DNA from: Sulfurospirillum sp. | GTDB taxonomy: Bacteria > Campylobacterota > Campylobacteria > Campylobacterales > Sulfurospirillaceae | Assembly: GCA_014859685.1 (NCBI GenBank) | Contig: JACUTU010000009.1 | Coordinates: 1-50,400, forward strand | Length of the DNA: 50,400 bases | Direction: 5' to 3' | In this document: in pieces, positions 34,426 to 43,228 of the stretch | Numbering within the stretch: the stretch's first letter is position 1 | Layout: every line of letters begins with the position of its first letter | Made by a program: the position numbers and the translations under genes | The notes under the pieces: model-generated | What the model was told of the DNA's origin: nothing | Seen by the model: the letters and a program-made list of their open reading frames with translations, nothing else | The model's database searches: none

Positions 34426-35322
34426 ATGGATTTTTCTGTTTTTATGCAGCAGATGGTCAATGGTTTTAGCCTTGGCTCTATGTATGCTCTCATAGCCATA
34501 GGTTATACGATGGTTTATGGCGTGTTGCGTCTTATCAACTTTGCCCATGGTGATATCATGATGGTGGGCGCTTTTTTAGCGTATTTTGGGATTGCTTTTT
34601 TAGAGTTGCCTTTTGTAGCAGCTGTACTCTTGGCTATCTTTGGTTCAGCACTTTTAGGAATGCTTACAGACAAGATAGCGTATAAACCTTTGCGGGAAGC
34701 GCCAAAAATCTCACTTTTGATTACAGCGATTGGTATCAGCTTCTTTTTAGAAAATGCCTTCAATGTTTTTTTTGGCGGTGTTCCACGAGCATTTCCTGTG
34801 CCTGATTATATGGAATACATCATCAATCTCGGCGGGCTTACTTTTTCTGTCGCTTCATTGCTTGTACCGATTGTGACGCTTATACTTTTGGCTCTCATAC
34901 TCCTTGTGCTTTTTAAAACAAAATACGGCATGGCGATCCGTGCTTTGGCATTTGATGTAAATACAGTCAATCTCATGGGCATAGATGCAAACCGCATCAT
35001 CATGTTGGTTTTTGGTATGGGTTCAGCCCTTGCCGCAATTGGCGGTGTATTTTGGGCGCTCAATTATCCAACTGTAGAACCAATGATGGGCGTTCTTATA
35101 GGTCTCAAAGCCTTCGCAGCGGCTGTAGTTGGCGGCATTGGGAGTGTAACCGGAGCGGTGCTTGGCGGTTTTATTATTGGATTTACCGAAGTTGTAGTGA
35201 TAGCTTTTATGCCAGAACTTGGCGGCTATAAAGATGCTTTTGCCTTTGTATTTTTGATCCTTGTTTTATTGTTTAAACCAACAGGGATATTGGGCTATGA
35301 TTTTGAAAAGAGTAGGTTTTAG
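34426..35322 (+). CDS. livH: Branched-chain amino acid ABC transporter permease LivH
   Basis: A 298-residue membrane protein with about eight helices and family motifs GYTMVYGVLRLINFAHGDIMMVGAF, ALAAIGGVFWALNYP and the cytoplasmic coupling loop FAAAVVGGIGSVTGAVLGG. It forms the membrane channel with LivM. It is two bases upstream of livM. The ATG follows AAAAGGTA. Confidence 0.95.
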   Translation: MDFSVFMQQMVNGFSLGSMYALIAIGYTMVYGVLRLINFAHGDIMMVGAFLAYFGIAFLELPFVAAVLLAIFGSALLGMLTDKIAYKPLREAPKISLLITAIGISFFLENAFNVFFGGVPRAFPVPDYMEYIINLGGLTFSVASLLVPIVTLILLALILLVLFKTKYGMAIRALAFDVNTVNLMGIDANRIIMLVFGMGSALAAIGGVFWALNYPTVEPMMGVLIGLKAFAAAVVGGIGSVTGAVLGGFIIGFTEVVVIAFMPELGGYKDAFAFVFLILVLLFKPTGILGYDFEKSRF

Positions 35323-35324
35323 AT

Positions 35325-36356
35325 ATGAATATAGTCATAAGAAAAGATCAATGGATCAATCTAGCTTTGGTCGCAACAACGCTGTGGTTTATCTGGTTTG
35401 CACAGTCACATTTTGATGATTATAGTGTACGGATTTTGAATAATATCGCTATATTTATCATCCTTGCTGTGAGTTACAATCTTATCAACGGTGTTACAGG
35501 TCAATTTTCACTTGAACCAAATGGTTTTGTGGCTGTTGGTGCTTATGTTGCGGCACTTTTGTTACTTGATGGCGAAGCAAAAGAGTATCAGTATGATATC
35601 GTTTCCCCATATCCTTGGATTTTGCACCTGCAAGTTGATTTTATCTGGGCTTTATTATTTGCTGGGATCTTCTCGGCTTTGCTCGCCTTAGCACTCGCAG
35701 CTCCTGTTTTTCGTGTACGGGGCGATTATCTAGCGATCGTTACTTTGGGATTTGGATTTATCATCAGAATACTAGCTATTAACAATCCAGAAATTACCAA
35801 CGGCTCACTCGGGCTTAACGATATTCCAGAATTTTCCAATCTTTATTGGACTGGTGGCGTTGCCATTTTTGCGGTAATTGCTATCTTAAATATTGTTAAT
35901 TCAAAATATGGCAGAGCCATGAAAGCAGTGCGTGATGATGAAGATGCGGCGATAGCCATGGGTGTAAATACTTTCAAAACAAAAACCTTAGCATTTTGTA
36001 CGAGTGCTTTTTTTGAGGGCGTTGGTGGTGGTTTGCTTGCTGCACTTTTGACGAGTATTTCTCCAGACCTCTTTACATTTTTCTTTACATTTCAACTTCT
36101 CATCATCATCGTCTTAGGTGGTCTTGGAAGTACAACGGGTGCTGTGATTGGAACTGTGCTTGTTATCGGTGGTAGTGAATGGATGCGATTTTTGGATGAG
36201 CCTATGAATTTTGGATTTGTACAAACTCCTGCAATGCCTGGTATGCGGATGGTTGTTTTTTCTATTATTCTTATTTTTGTTATGCTCTTTGCTCGTGAAG
36301 GAATTATGGGCAAAAAAGAACTGAAAGACCTTTTTAAGAAAAAAGGTGAATTATGA
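35325..36356 (+). CDS. livM: Branched-chain amino acid ABC transporter permease LivM
   Basis: A 343-residue membrane protein with the LivM motifs LAVSYNLINGVTGQFSLEPNGFVAVGAYVAA, FRVRGDYLAIVTLGFGFIIR, VRDDEDAAIAMGVN and the coupling loop IIIVLGGLGSTTGAVIG. It partners LivH and is energised by LivG and LivF. Its stop overlaps the livG ATG by four bases. Confidence 0.95.
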   Translation: MNIVIRKDQWINLALVATTLWFIWFAQSHFDDYSVRILNNIAIFIILAVSYNLINGVTGQFSLEPNGFVAVGAYVAALLLLDGEAKEYQYDIVSPYPWILHLQVDFIWALLFAGIFSALLALALAAPVFRVRGDYLAIVTLGFGFIIRILAINNPEITNGSLGLNDIPEFSNLYWTGGVAIFAVIAILNIVNSKYGRAMKAVRDDEDAAIAMGVNTFKTKTLAFCTSAFFEGVGGGLLAALLTSISPDLFTFFFTFQLLIIIVLGGLGSTTGAVIGTVLVIGGSEWMRFLDEPMNFGFVQTPAMPGMRMVVFSIILIFVMLFAREGIMGKKELKDLFKKKGEL

Positions 36357-37120
36357 TATTGAAAGTAAACAATATAACCAAAAAATTTGGTGGTGTAACT
36401 GCTATCAAAGAGACAAGTTTTGTTGTCGAGCCAGAACAGATTTATGGCATAATAGGACCAAATGGCGCTGGAAAAACAACTATGTTTAACATTATCACCG
36501 GCAACTATGAAGCGAGTGAAGGTGAGGTACTGTTTCGAAATCAGTCATTGAGTGGATTAAAACCTCATGAAATTGTGCGAAAAGGCATAGCTAGAACATT
36601 TCAAAATATCCGACTTTTTAAGTCTATGAGTGTGATGGAAAATGTGCTTATTGGATTTGATTTTCAAGCTCATTATTCATTCGCAGAATCAATTTTGCGT
36701 TTGCCGCGGTTTTTTGGCGAAGAGAAGCGAATCAAAAAAAGATCCATGGAGATACTTGAGTATTTGGGCATTGAAAAATTTGCAAAACAAAAAGCTACCG
36801 ATCTGAGTTATGGTGTGCAAAGAAAAGTAGAGATTGCAAGAGCTTTGGCGACAAATCCCGAACTTTTGCTTCTTGATGAACCGGCTGCTGGGATGAATCC
36901 TGCTGAAACAAATGAACTTGCAAACCTCATCTATCAAGCTAGATCAGATTTTAATCTCTCTGTTTTGCTTATCGAACATGATATGAAATTTGTCAATAAA
37001 CTGTGTGATAAAGTGCTTGTTTTGGACTATGGTAAGTCTATATTTGAGGGAAAACCAAGCGATGCAATTAAAGACAAAGAGGTGGTTTCTGCATATTTAG
37101 GAGATTTTATAAATGATTAG
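36353..37120 (+). CDS. livG: Branched-chain amino acid ABC transporter ATPase LivG
   Basis: A 255-residue ABC ATPase: Walker A GPNGAGKTT at 34-42, LivG-type ARTFQNIRLFKSMSVMENVLIG Q-loop region, signature LSYGVQRKVEIARAL, Walker B LLLLDEPAAGMNP and switch histidine in LLIEHDM. Overlaps livM and livF by four and eight bases respectively. Confidence 0.96.
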   Translation: MILKVNNITKKFGGVTAIKETSFVVEPEQIYGIIGPNGAGKTTMFNIITGNYEASEGEVLFRNQSLSGLKPHEIVRKGIARTFQNIRLFKSMSVMENVLIGFDFQAHYSFAESILRLPRFFGEEKRIKKRSMEILEYLGIEKFAKQKATDLSYGVQRKVEIARALATNPELLLLDEPAAGMNPAETNELANLIYQARSDFNLSVLLIEHDMKFVNKLCDKVLVLDYGKSIFEGKPSDAIKDKEVVSAYLGDFIND

Positions 37121-37808
37121 CGTTAAAGACTTACATGTATATTATGGATTGATTGAAGCGGTAAAAGGAATCAGTTTTGAAGTCCAAGAGGGCAGTATCG
37201 TCTCTTTGATAGGGTCTAACGGCGCTGGAAAAACCTCGACACTCGCAGCACTGCTCAACAGCGTTAAAAGAAGTGGCGAAGTGAATTTTAGTGGTTTTGA
37301 TACACGATTTCACAAAACACATACACTTGTGCAAAAAGGTTTAGCACTTGTACCAGAAGGTCGCAGAGTATTTATCAACTTAAGCGTTGAAGAAAACCTT
37401 CGGATGGGCGCATTTAACAATGATGAAAACTACGAACACTTAAAAGAAACGATGTACGAACTTTTTCCACGCATCAAAGAGAAAAGAAATCAGATGGCAG
37501 GAACACTAAGTGGTGGAGAACAACAGATGTTAGCTATCTCTCGAGCGCTTATGTGTGAGCCAAAACTTTTGATGCTTGATGAACCGAGTCTTGGGCTTGC
37601 CCCTAAGATCGTTGGAGAAGTTTTTGAGACGATCATTAAGCTTAAAAATGAGGGTATCACTATTTTGCTAGTTGAACAAAATGCCTTTGCAGCTTTAAAA
37701 ATATCAGATTATGCGTATGTGTTAGAAAATGGACATATCGCAATGGAAGGCGTTGCAGCATCGATGATCGGAGATGATGCTATTCGTGAAAAATATCTTG
37801 GTGGCTAA
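37113..37808 (+). CDS. livF: Branched-chain amino acid ABC transporter ATPase LivF
   Basis: A 231-residue ABC ATPase with Walker A GSNGAGKTS, LVPEGRRVFINLSVEENL, signature LSGGEQQMLAISRAL, Walker B LLMLDEPSLGLAP and the VEQNA switch region, all typical of LivF. It is the last gene of livJHMGF. Its fifth codon onwards reads DLHV, encoded by a TTACATGTA motif at 37129-37138. Confidence 0.96.
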   Translation: MISVKDLHVYYGLIEAVKGISFEVQEGSIVSLIGSNGAGKTSTLAALLNSVKRSGEVNFSGFDTRFHKTHTLVQKGLALVPEGRRVFINLSVEENLRMGAFNNDENYEHLKETMYELFPRIKEKRNQMAGTLSGGEQQMLAISRALMCEPKLLMLDEPSLGLAPKIVGEVFETIIKLKNEGITILLVEQNAFAALKISDYAYVLENGHIAMEGVAASMIGDDAIREKYLGG

Positions 37809-37886
37809 AGGCTAAGTCTAACTTATGATTTAAAAAATATTTATCAATGTGAGTTATCATTCCTCGTTAAATTAAGGGGGAATTTT

Positions 37887-40800
37887 ATGGGTTTTTTAAA
37901 AATTTTAGTTTCTATGAAAGTGGTTATTCTGTTTTTATTTGCTTTTGCAATAGTAAGCGGTGTGGCTACTTTTGTGGAAAATGATTTTGGTACCGATGCT
38001 AGTTGGTCTGTTATTTACACAGCAAAATGGTTTGAATTTATCCAAATTGTCCTTGTTGTTGCTCTCATTTCAAATATCTACAAATACAAACTCTATAAAA
38101 AAGACAAACTACCAGCTTTTATATTTCATGTAGGTTTTGTTGTGATTTTATTAGGTGCTGGAATAACGCGTTACTTTGGTTATGAAGGCTCTATGCATAT
38201 CCGTGAAGGTTTTGAAGAAAATCGTATCGTCTCAAGTGATGTATTTATCAGTGTACTTGCACAAAAAGATGAAAAAAATTATGGCAAAAGTTACAAAAAA
38301 ATTGTTTCATCTTTCGGTGGCAATGATTTTTCTTTTAGCCTTGATGTAGATGGAAAAGACCTACATGTAAGCTATAAAGATTTTATCCCAAATGCCAAAT
38401 ATGATGTTGTTGATGATCCTAATGGCATCCCTATGATATCAATGATGCTTAGCAGTAAAGGAAACGCAATCAATGCTATCTTGAGTGACGGCGACATAAA
38501 AGAACACGAAGATTTTATCTTTACTTTCAATGCAAAATCACCTAGTATTGTGAAGCCAAGCGTTAATTTTTATACAAAAGATGGCAAGATTTATGTGCAA
38601 AGCTCACAAGAGATAGCATGGTTTCGTATGATGGAAAACACAAAAGGAGCTTATGGATCAAACGAAGAGGTAGAGTTTGTCAGAGGACAACTTTACACGA
38701 TTGGTGAGACGAATTTTGCTCCAAAATATATCGGTATGAATGGAATGAGTAAAGTAGTAGAAGATGAAAATCCATCACCACAGATTAATACAGCTGCTTT
38801 GATAGTGAATGCACGCTTTGATGGCCAAACAAAAGAGATTGCATTGCTCGGCAGAGGAAAAGGATCAGCTGGATTGGAAAATAAATTTGAACTAGCAAAT
38901 CAAGAATTTACTATGAGTTGGGGCTCGGAAGTATTTGCCTTGCCTTTTTCATTGAGACTTATAGATTTTCAACTTGACCGTTATCCAGGCTCAAAATCCC
39001 CAATGTCATATGCGAGTGAAGTGGAAGTCATCGACAAAGCAAATGGAGTTACCATGCCGTTTCGAATATATATGAATCATGTTTTAGATTATCAAGGATT
39101 TCGTTTTTTTCAATCTTCTTATGATCAAGATGAGATGGGAACTATACTTTCTGTAAATAAAGATCCAGGAAAATGGCCAACTTATCTGGGGTATTTTTTA
39201 CTTTCATTGGGATTACTGCTAAATCTAGTCAATCCAAAGAGTAGATTCCGTAAACTTTCAAGTATGATCCAACGCGATATGCAAAAAATGAAAGCATCAC
39301 TATTTGTGTTGCTACTTGCTTCAAGTGCAACTTTTATCACTCCTGCATTTGCATTGAACCCAACTGAAACGCTTAATTTATTGCAATCATATGACAAAGC
39401 ACACGCTGAAAAATTTGGTGAAATTCTTGTACAAAGTGCCGATGGAAGAATTAAACCTATAGATACAGTTTCAAGTGATGTACTCAATAAAATTTATAAA
39501 AAAGCAAGTTATGATGGTATGAGTGCCAATCAAGTTTTATTAGGTATGATGACATATCCTTTTGGCTGGCAAATACAACCGATGATTTATGTGTACCATG
39601 ATGAGGTACGAAAGATACTTGGGTTTAAAGATGGTCAAAAATATGCAAGTTTCAATGACTTTTTTGAAGAGGGTGGAGAATTTGAATATAAGCTTGCCAA
39701 ATATGCCGAAGAAGCAGGCAGAAAAAGACCCGCTTTGAGAAACAAATTTGATAAAGAGATAATCAAAGTTGATGAGAGAGTCAATATCGCTTATATGGCA
39801 TATACCGGAGAGCTTTTTCGTATGATTCCAAAAATTGGAGATGAGAATTTTACTTGGTATAGTCCAAAAACTGCGATTTCTCGCTTTCCAGAAACAGAGA
39901 GTAAATATGTTCGCGAATTACTTGCTAATTACTTTGATGGTGTACAAAAAGGGATAGAAACTGGTAGCTGGAAACTAGCAGATGCGGCTGTTGAGAAGAT
40001 CAAACTCTACCAAGAGCAGAATGCACAAGAGATTATGCCATCAAGTAGTAGAATACAAACAGAAATGTTTTTCAACAAAGCACAAATTTTTGAAAAACTT
40101 ACACCAGTGTATCTCTTGAGCGGATTATTTTTACTTGTTTTTATCTTTATCAAGATGCTCAAACCAACACTCAACCTTACTAAAATTACAAAATTTATCT
40201 TTGCTATCAATATTTTAGCATTTATCGCACATACCACAGGACTTGCTCTTCGTTGGTATATAGCGCAACACGCACCGTGGAGTGATGGGTATGAGTCGAT
40301 GATTTATATCGCTTGGGCAATCGCGCTTGCTGGGATATTTTTCTCTAAACAATCCATCGTTTCACTTGCGCTCACTTCTATACTTGCAGGAGTAACACTC
40401 TTTGTAGCGCATCTTAGTTGGATGGATCCGCAGATCACAACACTTGTGCCTGTACTAAAATCTTACTGGCTCAATATCCATGTTTCTATCATTACGGCGA
40501 GTTATGGATTTTTAGGCTTGTGTGCGTTATTGGGATTTTTCACGCTTATACTTTTTATCTTTAAGCAAAAAAATGTCCAATCAAGCCGCAATGCTGAAAT
40601 CGAGAGAAATATCGTAGAGGCTACAAGAATCAATGAGATGGCGATGATTTTAGGCTTGAGTCTAATTACTGTTGGTAACTTTTTGGGCGGTGTTTGGGCA
40701 AATGAAAGTTGGGGTCGATACTGGGGCTGGGATCCAAAAGAAACATGGGCGCTTGTTTCTATCCTTATCTATGCAGCCGTCGCCCACTTTCGTTTTGTTC

Positions 40801-41021
40801 CAGCTCTGAATGGACAATTTGCTTTCGCAGTCGCATCAGTACTGGCTTTTTCATCGATCATTATGACCTATTTTGGAGTAAATTTTTATCTCTCAGGAAT
40901 GCACTCATACGCAGCTGGTGACCCTGTGCCGATTCCTACTTTTGTGTACTACACGCTAGCGGTTGTTTTTGCAATTATCGCCTTAGCTTTTCCAAAAAGA
41001 GAACTCTCTAAAAAACTTTAA
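37887..41021 (+). CDS. ccsBA: Fused cytochrome c biogenesis protein CcsBA
   Basis: A 1044-residue System II cytochrome c synthase that exports heme and attaches it to apocytochrome CXXCH motifs on the periplasmic side. The N-terminal half is CcsB/ResB-like, with TM segments at about 8-27, 48-68 and 78-98, a large periplasmic domain and a further TM near 430. The C-terminal half is CcsA/ResC-like, with multiple helices and the WWD heme-handling motif WANESWGRYWGWDPKETWA (about 940-960) and flanking histidines. This fusion is characteristic of Campylobacterota. GGGGGAA precedes the ATG at 37887. It stands alone between livF and a small membrane protein gene. A CTACATGTAA motif at 38361 is read DLHVS. 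Confidence 0.95.
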   Translation: MGFLKILVSMKVVILFLFAFAIVSGVATFVENDFGTDASWSVIYTAKWFEFIQIVLVVALISNIYKYKLYKKDKLPAFIFHVGFVVILLGAGITRYFGYEGSMHIREGFEENRIVSSDVFISVLAQKDEKNYGKSYKKIVSSFGGNDFSFSLDVDGKDLHVSYKDFIPNAKYDVVDDPNGIPMISMMLSSKGNAINAILSDGDIKEHEDFIFTFNAKSPSIVKPSVNFYTKDGKIYVQSSQEIAWFRMMENTKGAYGSNEEVEFVRGQLYTIGETNFAPKYIGMNGMSKVVEDENPSPQINTAALIVNARFDGQTKEIALLGRGKGSAGLENKFELANQEFTMSWGSEVFALPFSLRLIDFQLDRYPGSKSPMSYASEVEVIDKANGVTMPFRIYMNHVLDYQGFRFFQSSYDQDEMGTILSVNKDPGKWPTYLGYFLLSLGLLLNLVNPKSRFRKLSSMIQRDMQKMKASLFVLLLASSATFITPAFALNPTETLNLLQSYDKAHAEKFGEILVQSADGRIKPIDTVSSDVLNKIYKKASYDGMSANQVLLGMMTYPFGWQIQPMIYVYHDEVRKILGFKDGQKYASFNDFFEEGGEFEYKLAKYAEEAGRKRPALRNKFDKEIIKVDERVNIAYMAYTGELFRMIPKIGDENFTWYSPKTAISRFPETESKYVRELLANYFDGVQKGIETGSWKLADAAVEKIKLYQEQNAQEIMPSSSRIQTEMFFNKAQIFEKLTPVYLLSGLFLLVFIFIKMLKPTLNLTKITKFIFAINILAFIAHTTGLALRWYIAQHAPWSDGYESMIYIAWAIALAGIFFSKQSIVSLALTSILAGVTLFVAHLSWMDPQITTLVPVLKSYWLNIHVSIITASYGFLGLCALLGFFTLILFIFKQKNVQSSRNAEIERNIVEATRINEMAMILGLSLITVGNFLGGVWANESWGRYWGWDPKETWALVSILIYAAVAHFRFVPALNGQFAFAVASVLAFSSIIMTYFGVNFYLSGMHSYAAGDPVPIPTFVYYTLAVVFAIIALAFPKRELSKKL

Positions 41022-41083
41022 AAACTTTAAAAAGATATACGGTATACTAAGTGTGTCGTATATCTTACATGTAAGGTTCCATT

Positions 41084-41536
41084 TTGGATGAAAAACAACT
41101 CGTAGTTTCTTTGATTATAGCCTTTTCTTTGATTATTGTGCTTGTTATTGTTGTTGTATTTTTTTCTTTGGGAAAAGAGACTGAAGAAAAAAAACAAGCA
41201 AATCAGACTACGGTTCAAAATGAGAAAAAAAAGAAGATAGCAATTGAAGAGATGGTGGAGATCGCTGCAAATAGAAATAGCTCAAAAAATGATCTTACAA
41301 ATGCAATTATAAAAGTATCTAAAGAGTGTTTATTTCCGGAAAAAATTAAAGGAATAGCTCCAAAAGATGCCAAAATTTACCTCAATTTTGTACTTCTTGT
41401 AGCCAGCCATAAAAATGCCAATGCAAAACTTATCGCATTTATGGATTTTGAACTAAAAAAAGCTAATAAAAACTACGGCACAGAGATAGATATCTATGAA
41501 ACTGAAGGATTAAAACAAAGAGGAAAAAGGATATAA
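41084..41536 (+). CDS. Single-pass membrane protein of unknown function
   Basis: A 150-residue protein with an N-terminal TM helix (about 7-30, VSLIIAFSLIIVLVIVVVFF), a lysine-rich linker (33-53) and a soluble helical C-terminal domain (about 54-140, LTNAIIKVSKECLFPEKI). The TTG start at 41084 has AAGG nine bases upstream, and that AAGG is the end of a TTACATGTAAGG motif. I do not recognise the family. It is downstream of ccsBA and convergent with the tRNA operon, ending only five bases from tRNA-Asp. Confidence 0.65.
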   Translation: MDEKQLVVSLIIAFSLIIVLVIVVVFFSLGKETEEKKQANQTTVQNEKKKKIAIEEMVEIAANRNSSKNDLTNAIIKVSKECLFPEKIKGIAPKDAKIYLNFVLLVASHKNANAKLIAFMDFELKKANKNYGTEIDIYETEGLKQRGKRI

Positions 41537-41541
41537 ATTGG

Positions 41542-41618
41542 TGGCGCGGCGGACGGGACTCGAACCCGCGACCCTCGGCGTGACAGGCCGATATTCTAAC
41601 CAACTGAACTACCGCCGC
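41542..41618 (-). tRNA. tRNA-Asp (GTC)
   Basis: Cloverleaf read on the minus strand: acceptor GCGGCGG/CCGCCGC, anticodon GTC in CCTGTCAC, T arm GGGTTCGAGTCCC, discriminator G and encoded CCA. Last gene of a four-tRNA operon. Confidence 0.97.
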
Positions 41619-41629
41619 GTCTGTGACAA

Positions 41630-41705
41630 TGGTGGTCGCTATAAGACTCGAACTTATGACATCCACCTTGTAAGGGTGGCGCTCTACCAACTGAGCTAAG
41701 CGACC
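41630..41705 (-). tRNA. tRNA-Val (TAC)
   Basis: Minus strand: acceptor GGTCGCT/AGCGACC, anticodon TAC in CTTACAA, T arm AAGTTCGAGTCTT, discriminator A, encoded CCA. Third of the operon, 11 bases before tRNA-Asp. Confidence 0.97.
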
Positions 41706-41747
41706 GAAAAATGAAAGATTTGTGTCCAGGAACAAGAAATTAAATTA

Positions 41748-41823
41748 TGGCGACCCCAAGGGGATTTGAACCCCTGTTACCGCCGTGAAAGGGCGGGGTC
41801 CTGGACCACTAGACGATGGGGTC
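41748..41823 (-). tRNA. tRNA-Glu (TTC)
   Basis: Minus strand: acceptor GACCCCA/TGGGGTC, anticodon TTC in CTTTCAC, T arm GGGTTCAAATCCC, discriminator G, encoded CCA. Besides translation it would feed the C5 heme pathway through glutamyl-tRNA reductase, if that enzyme is present. Confidence 0.97.
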
Positions 41824-41834
41824 GCTTGAAACAA

Positions 41835-41910
41835 TGGTGACCCGTGTTGGATTCGAACCAACGGCCACCTCCTTAAAAGGGAGATGCTCTACCGGCTGAG
41901 CTAACGAGTC
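41835..41910 (-). tRNA. tRNA-Lys (TTT)
   Basis: Minus strand: acceptor GACTCGT/ACGGGTC (with a T-G pair), anticodon TTT in CTTTTAA, T arm TGGTTCGAATCCA, encoded CCA. First gene of the operon, 34 bases downstream of the -10 box. Confidence 0.97.
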
Positions 41911-41943
41911 ATTTTTTTAACTTCATCTCGTAATGAGGTTGAA

Positions 41944-41972
41944 ATTATAGAGAAAAAACTCTTCTTTGTCAA
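41944..41972 (-). promoter_or_regulatory. Perfect sigma70-consensus promoter of the tRNA operon
   Basis: On the minus strand, TTGACA (41972-41967) and TATAAT (41949-41944) are separated by exactly 17 bases. Both hexamers are perfect matches. Campylobacterota promoters usually lack a conserved -35 box, so this fully consensus promoter fits strong stable-RNA transcription. Confidence 0.9.
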
Positions 41973-42016
41973 GAGAAATTTGAAAAAATTGAAAATTCAT
42001 CAATAATGCTTTGTAA

Positions 42017-43114
42017 CTATTTTGCAAAAAAGAGATCTTCAGCTACGCGTAGAAGTAATTTTAACGCATGATAACAACTTTGTTTTTGGATATATGCTCT
42101 ATCTCCTCGCAGTAAAAGTCGCTCTATAAGCACGGCTCCATTTTTACCCTTTGCCCCAACAAAAACAGTTCCTACGGGTTTGCTCTCACTGCCACCATTC
42201 GGCCCTGCTATACCACTTGTTGCCACAGCAAAGTCCGCTTTACTAGCATCTAATATCCCCTCAAGCATTTGTGAAAGACACTCTTCACTCACTGCTCCAA
42301 AATGATGTAGCGTTTCTTCGTTCACTCCAAGCCAAGCGTGTTTGATCTCATTTGCATAACTTACTATGCCTCCATCAAACACAGCAGAAGAGCCGCTAAC
42401 GCTCGTAATAAGCGATGCGATAGAACCGCCCGTACAACTCTCAGCCGTTGCGATTTTTTTACCATAAGTACTCAAAGTATTGACAATAAATTTTGCAATA
42501 TTTTGCTCTTGTATAAATTTATTTGGAAAAAGAGATTTGGTGGCTTTGAGAAAATTTTCACGATCTCCATATTTGAGCGTTTGTGCTTGTACAAGAACCC
42601 AGCCTTCAATAAGTGTTGATGTTGCGAGTTTGATCTCATAGGTTGCAGCAAGCGGTTCTAGAAAAATTTTTACAGCATCCTCATCAAGATCAATGAGTGA
42701 AAAAACACGATTCTGCTCTTTTTGCTTTACATGTAAGCTCGGCAAGCCATAAGTTTCTTCAGCCAATATCACCGAAACACTAAAATTTTCTGATTCTAAT
42801 AAGTAAGAATTTTTTGAAAAATTTTGTGCTTTAGAGGGGATTAGTGTATCGTTTTTAAGTACCAACGAGTCTTCGCTTAATGTGGCTATGATCTTGTTTG
42901 CAAGGTTAAAACTATCTTTTGAGGCAACAATGTAAGTCATCTGTGAAGATTTTAAAATATTTTCTAACCGCAAAAAGATATCTTTATCACTCTTATCAAG
43001 AAATACACACTGTTCGTATTCTCCTATGGCTTGGTTTACATGTGAGTCTATGTATTGCAAAAAAATTGTATTTGGTCTCAGTGAATTACCTAAAATAATC
43101 AGTGAAGTTTGCAT
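42017..43114 (-). CDS. CinA-family protein with PncC-type nicotinamide-nucleotide amidase domain
   Basis: A 365-residue protein. The C-terminal ~160 residues are a clear CinA C domain: TAESCTGGSIASLITSVSGSSAVFDGGIVSYANEIK and TSGIAGPNGGSESKPVGTVFVG, which deamidates nicotinamide mononucleotide in NAD recycling. The N-terminal ~200 residues lack the typical MoCF-like motifs of full CinA and are poorly conserved, so this is a CinA variant of campylobacterial type. It is divergent from ileS. Despite the historical name (competence-damage inducible), no competence role is shown. A TTACATGTAA motif at 42727 is read SLHVK. Confidence 0.82.
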   Translation of the reverse strand: MQTSLIILGNSLRPNTIFLQYIDSHVNQAIGEYEQCVFLDKSDKDIFLRLENILKSSQMTYIVASKDSFNLANKIIATLSEDSLVLKNDTLIPSKAQNFSKNSYLLESENFSVSVILAEETYGLPSLHVKQKEQNRVFSLIDLDEDAVKIFLEPLAATYEIKLATSTLIEGWVLVQAQTLKYGDRENFLKATKSLFPNKFIQEQNIAKFIVNTLSTYGKKIATAESCTGGSIASLITSVSGSSAVFDGGIVSYANEIKHAWLGVNEETLHHFGAVSEECLSQMLEGILDASKADFAVATSGIAGPNGGSESKPVGTVFVGAKGKNGAVLIERLLLRGDRAYIQKQSCYHALKLLLRVAEDLFFAK

Positions 43115-43228
43115 AATTTCCCCTTAAAATAATCAACAATTATAGCATATCCACAAGTGCATAAAAGAAGAAATTAAATAGATTTTAGATAAAATTGCCC
43201 TATTTTAGAGAAATGAAGGATAGATGAA

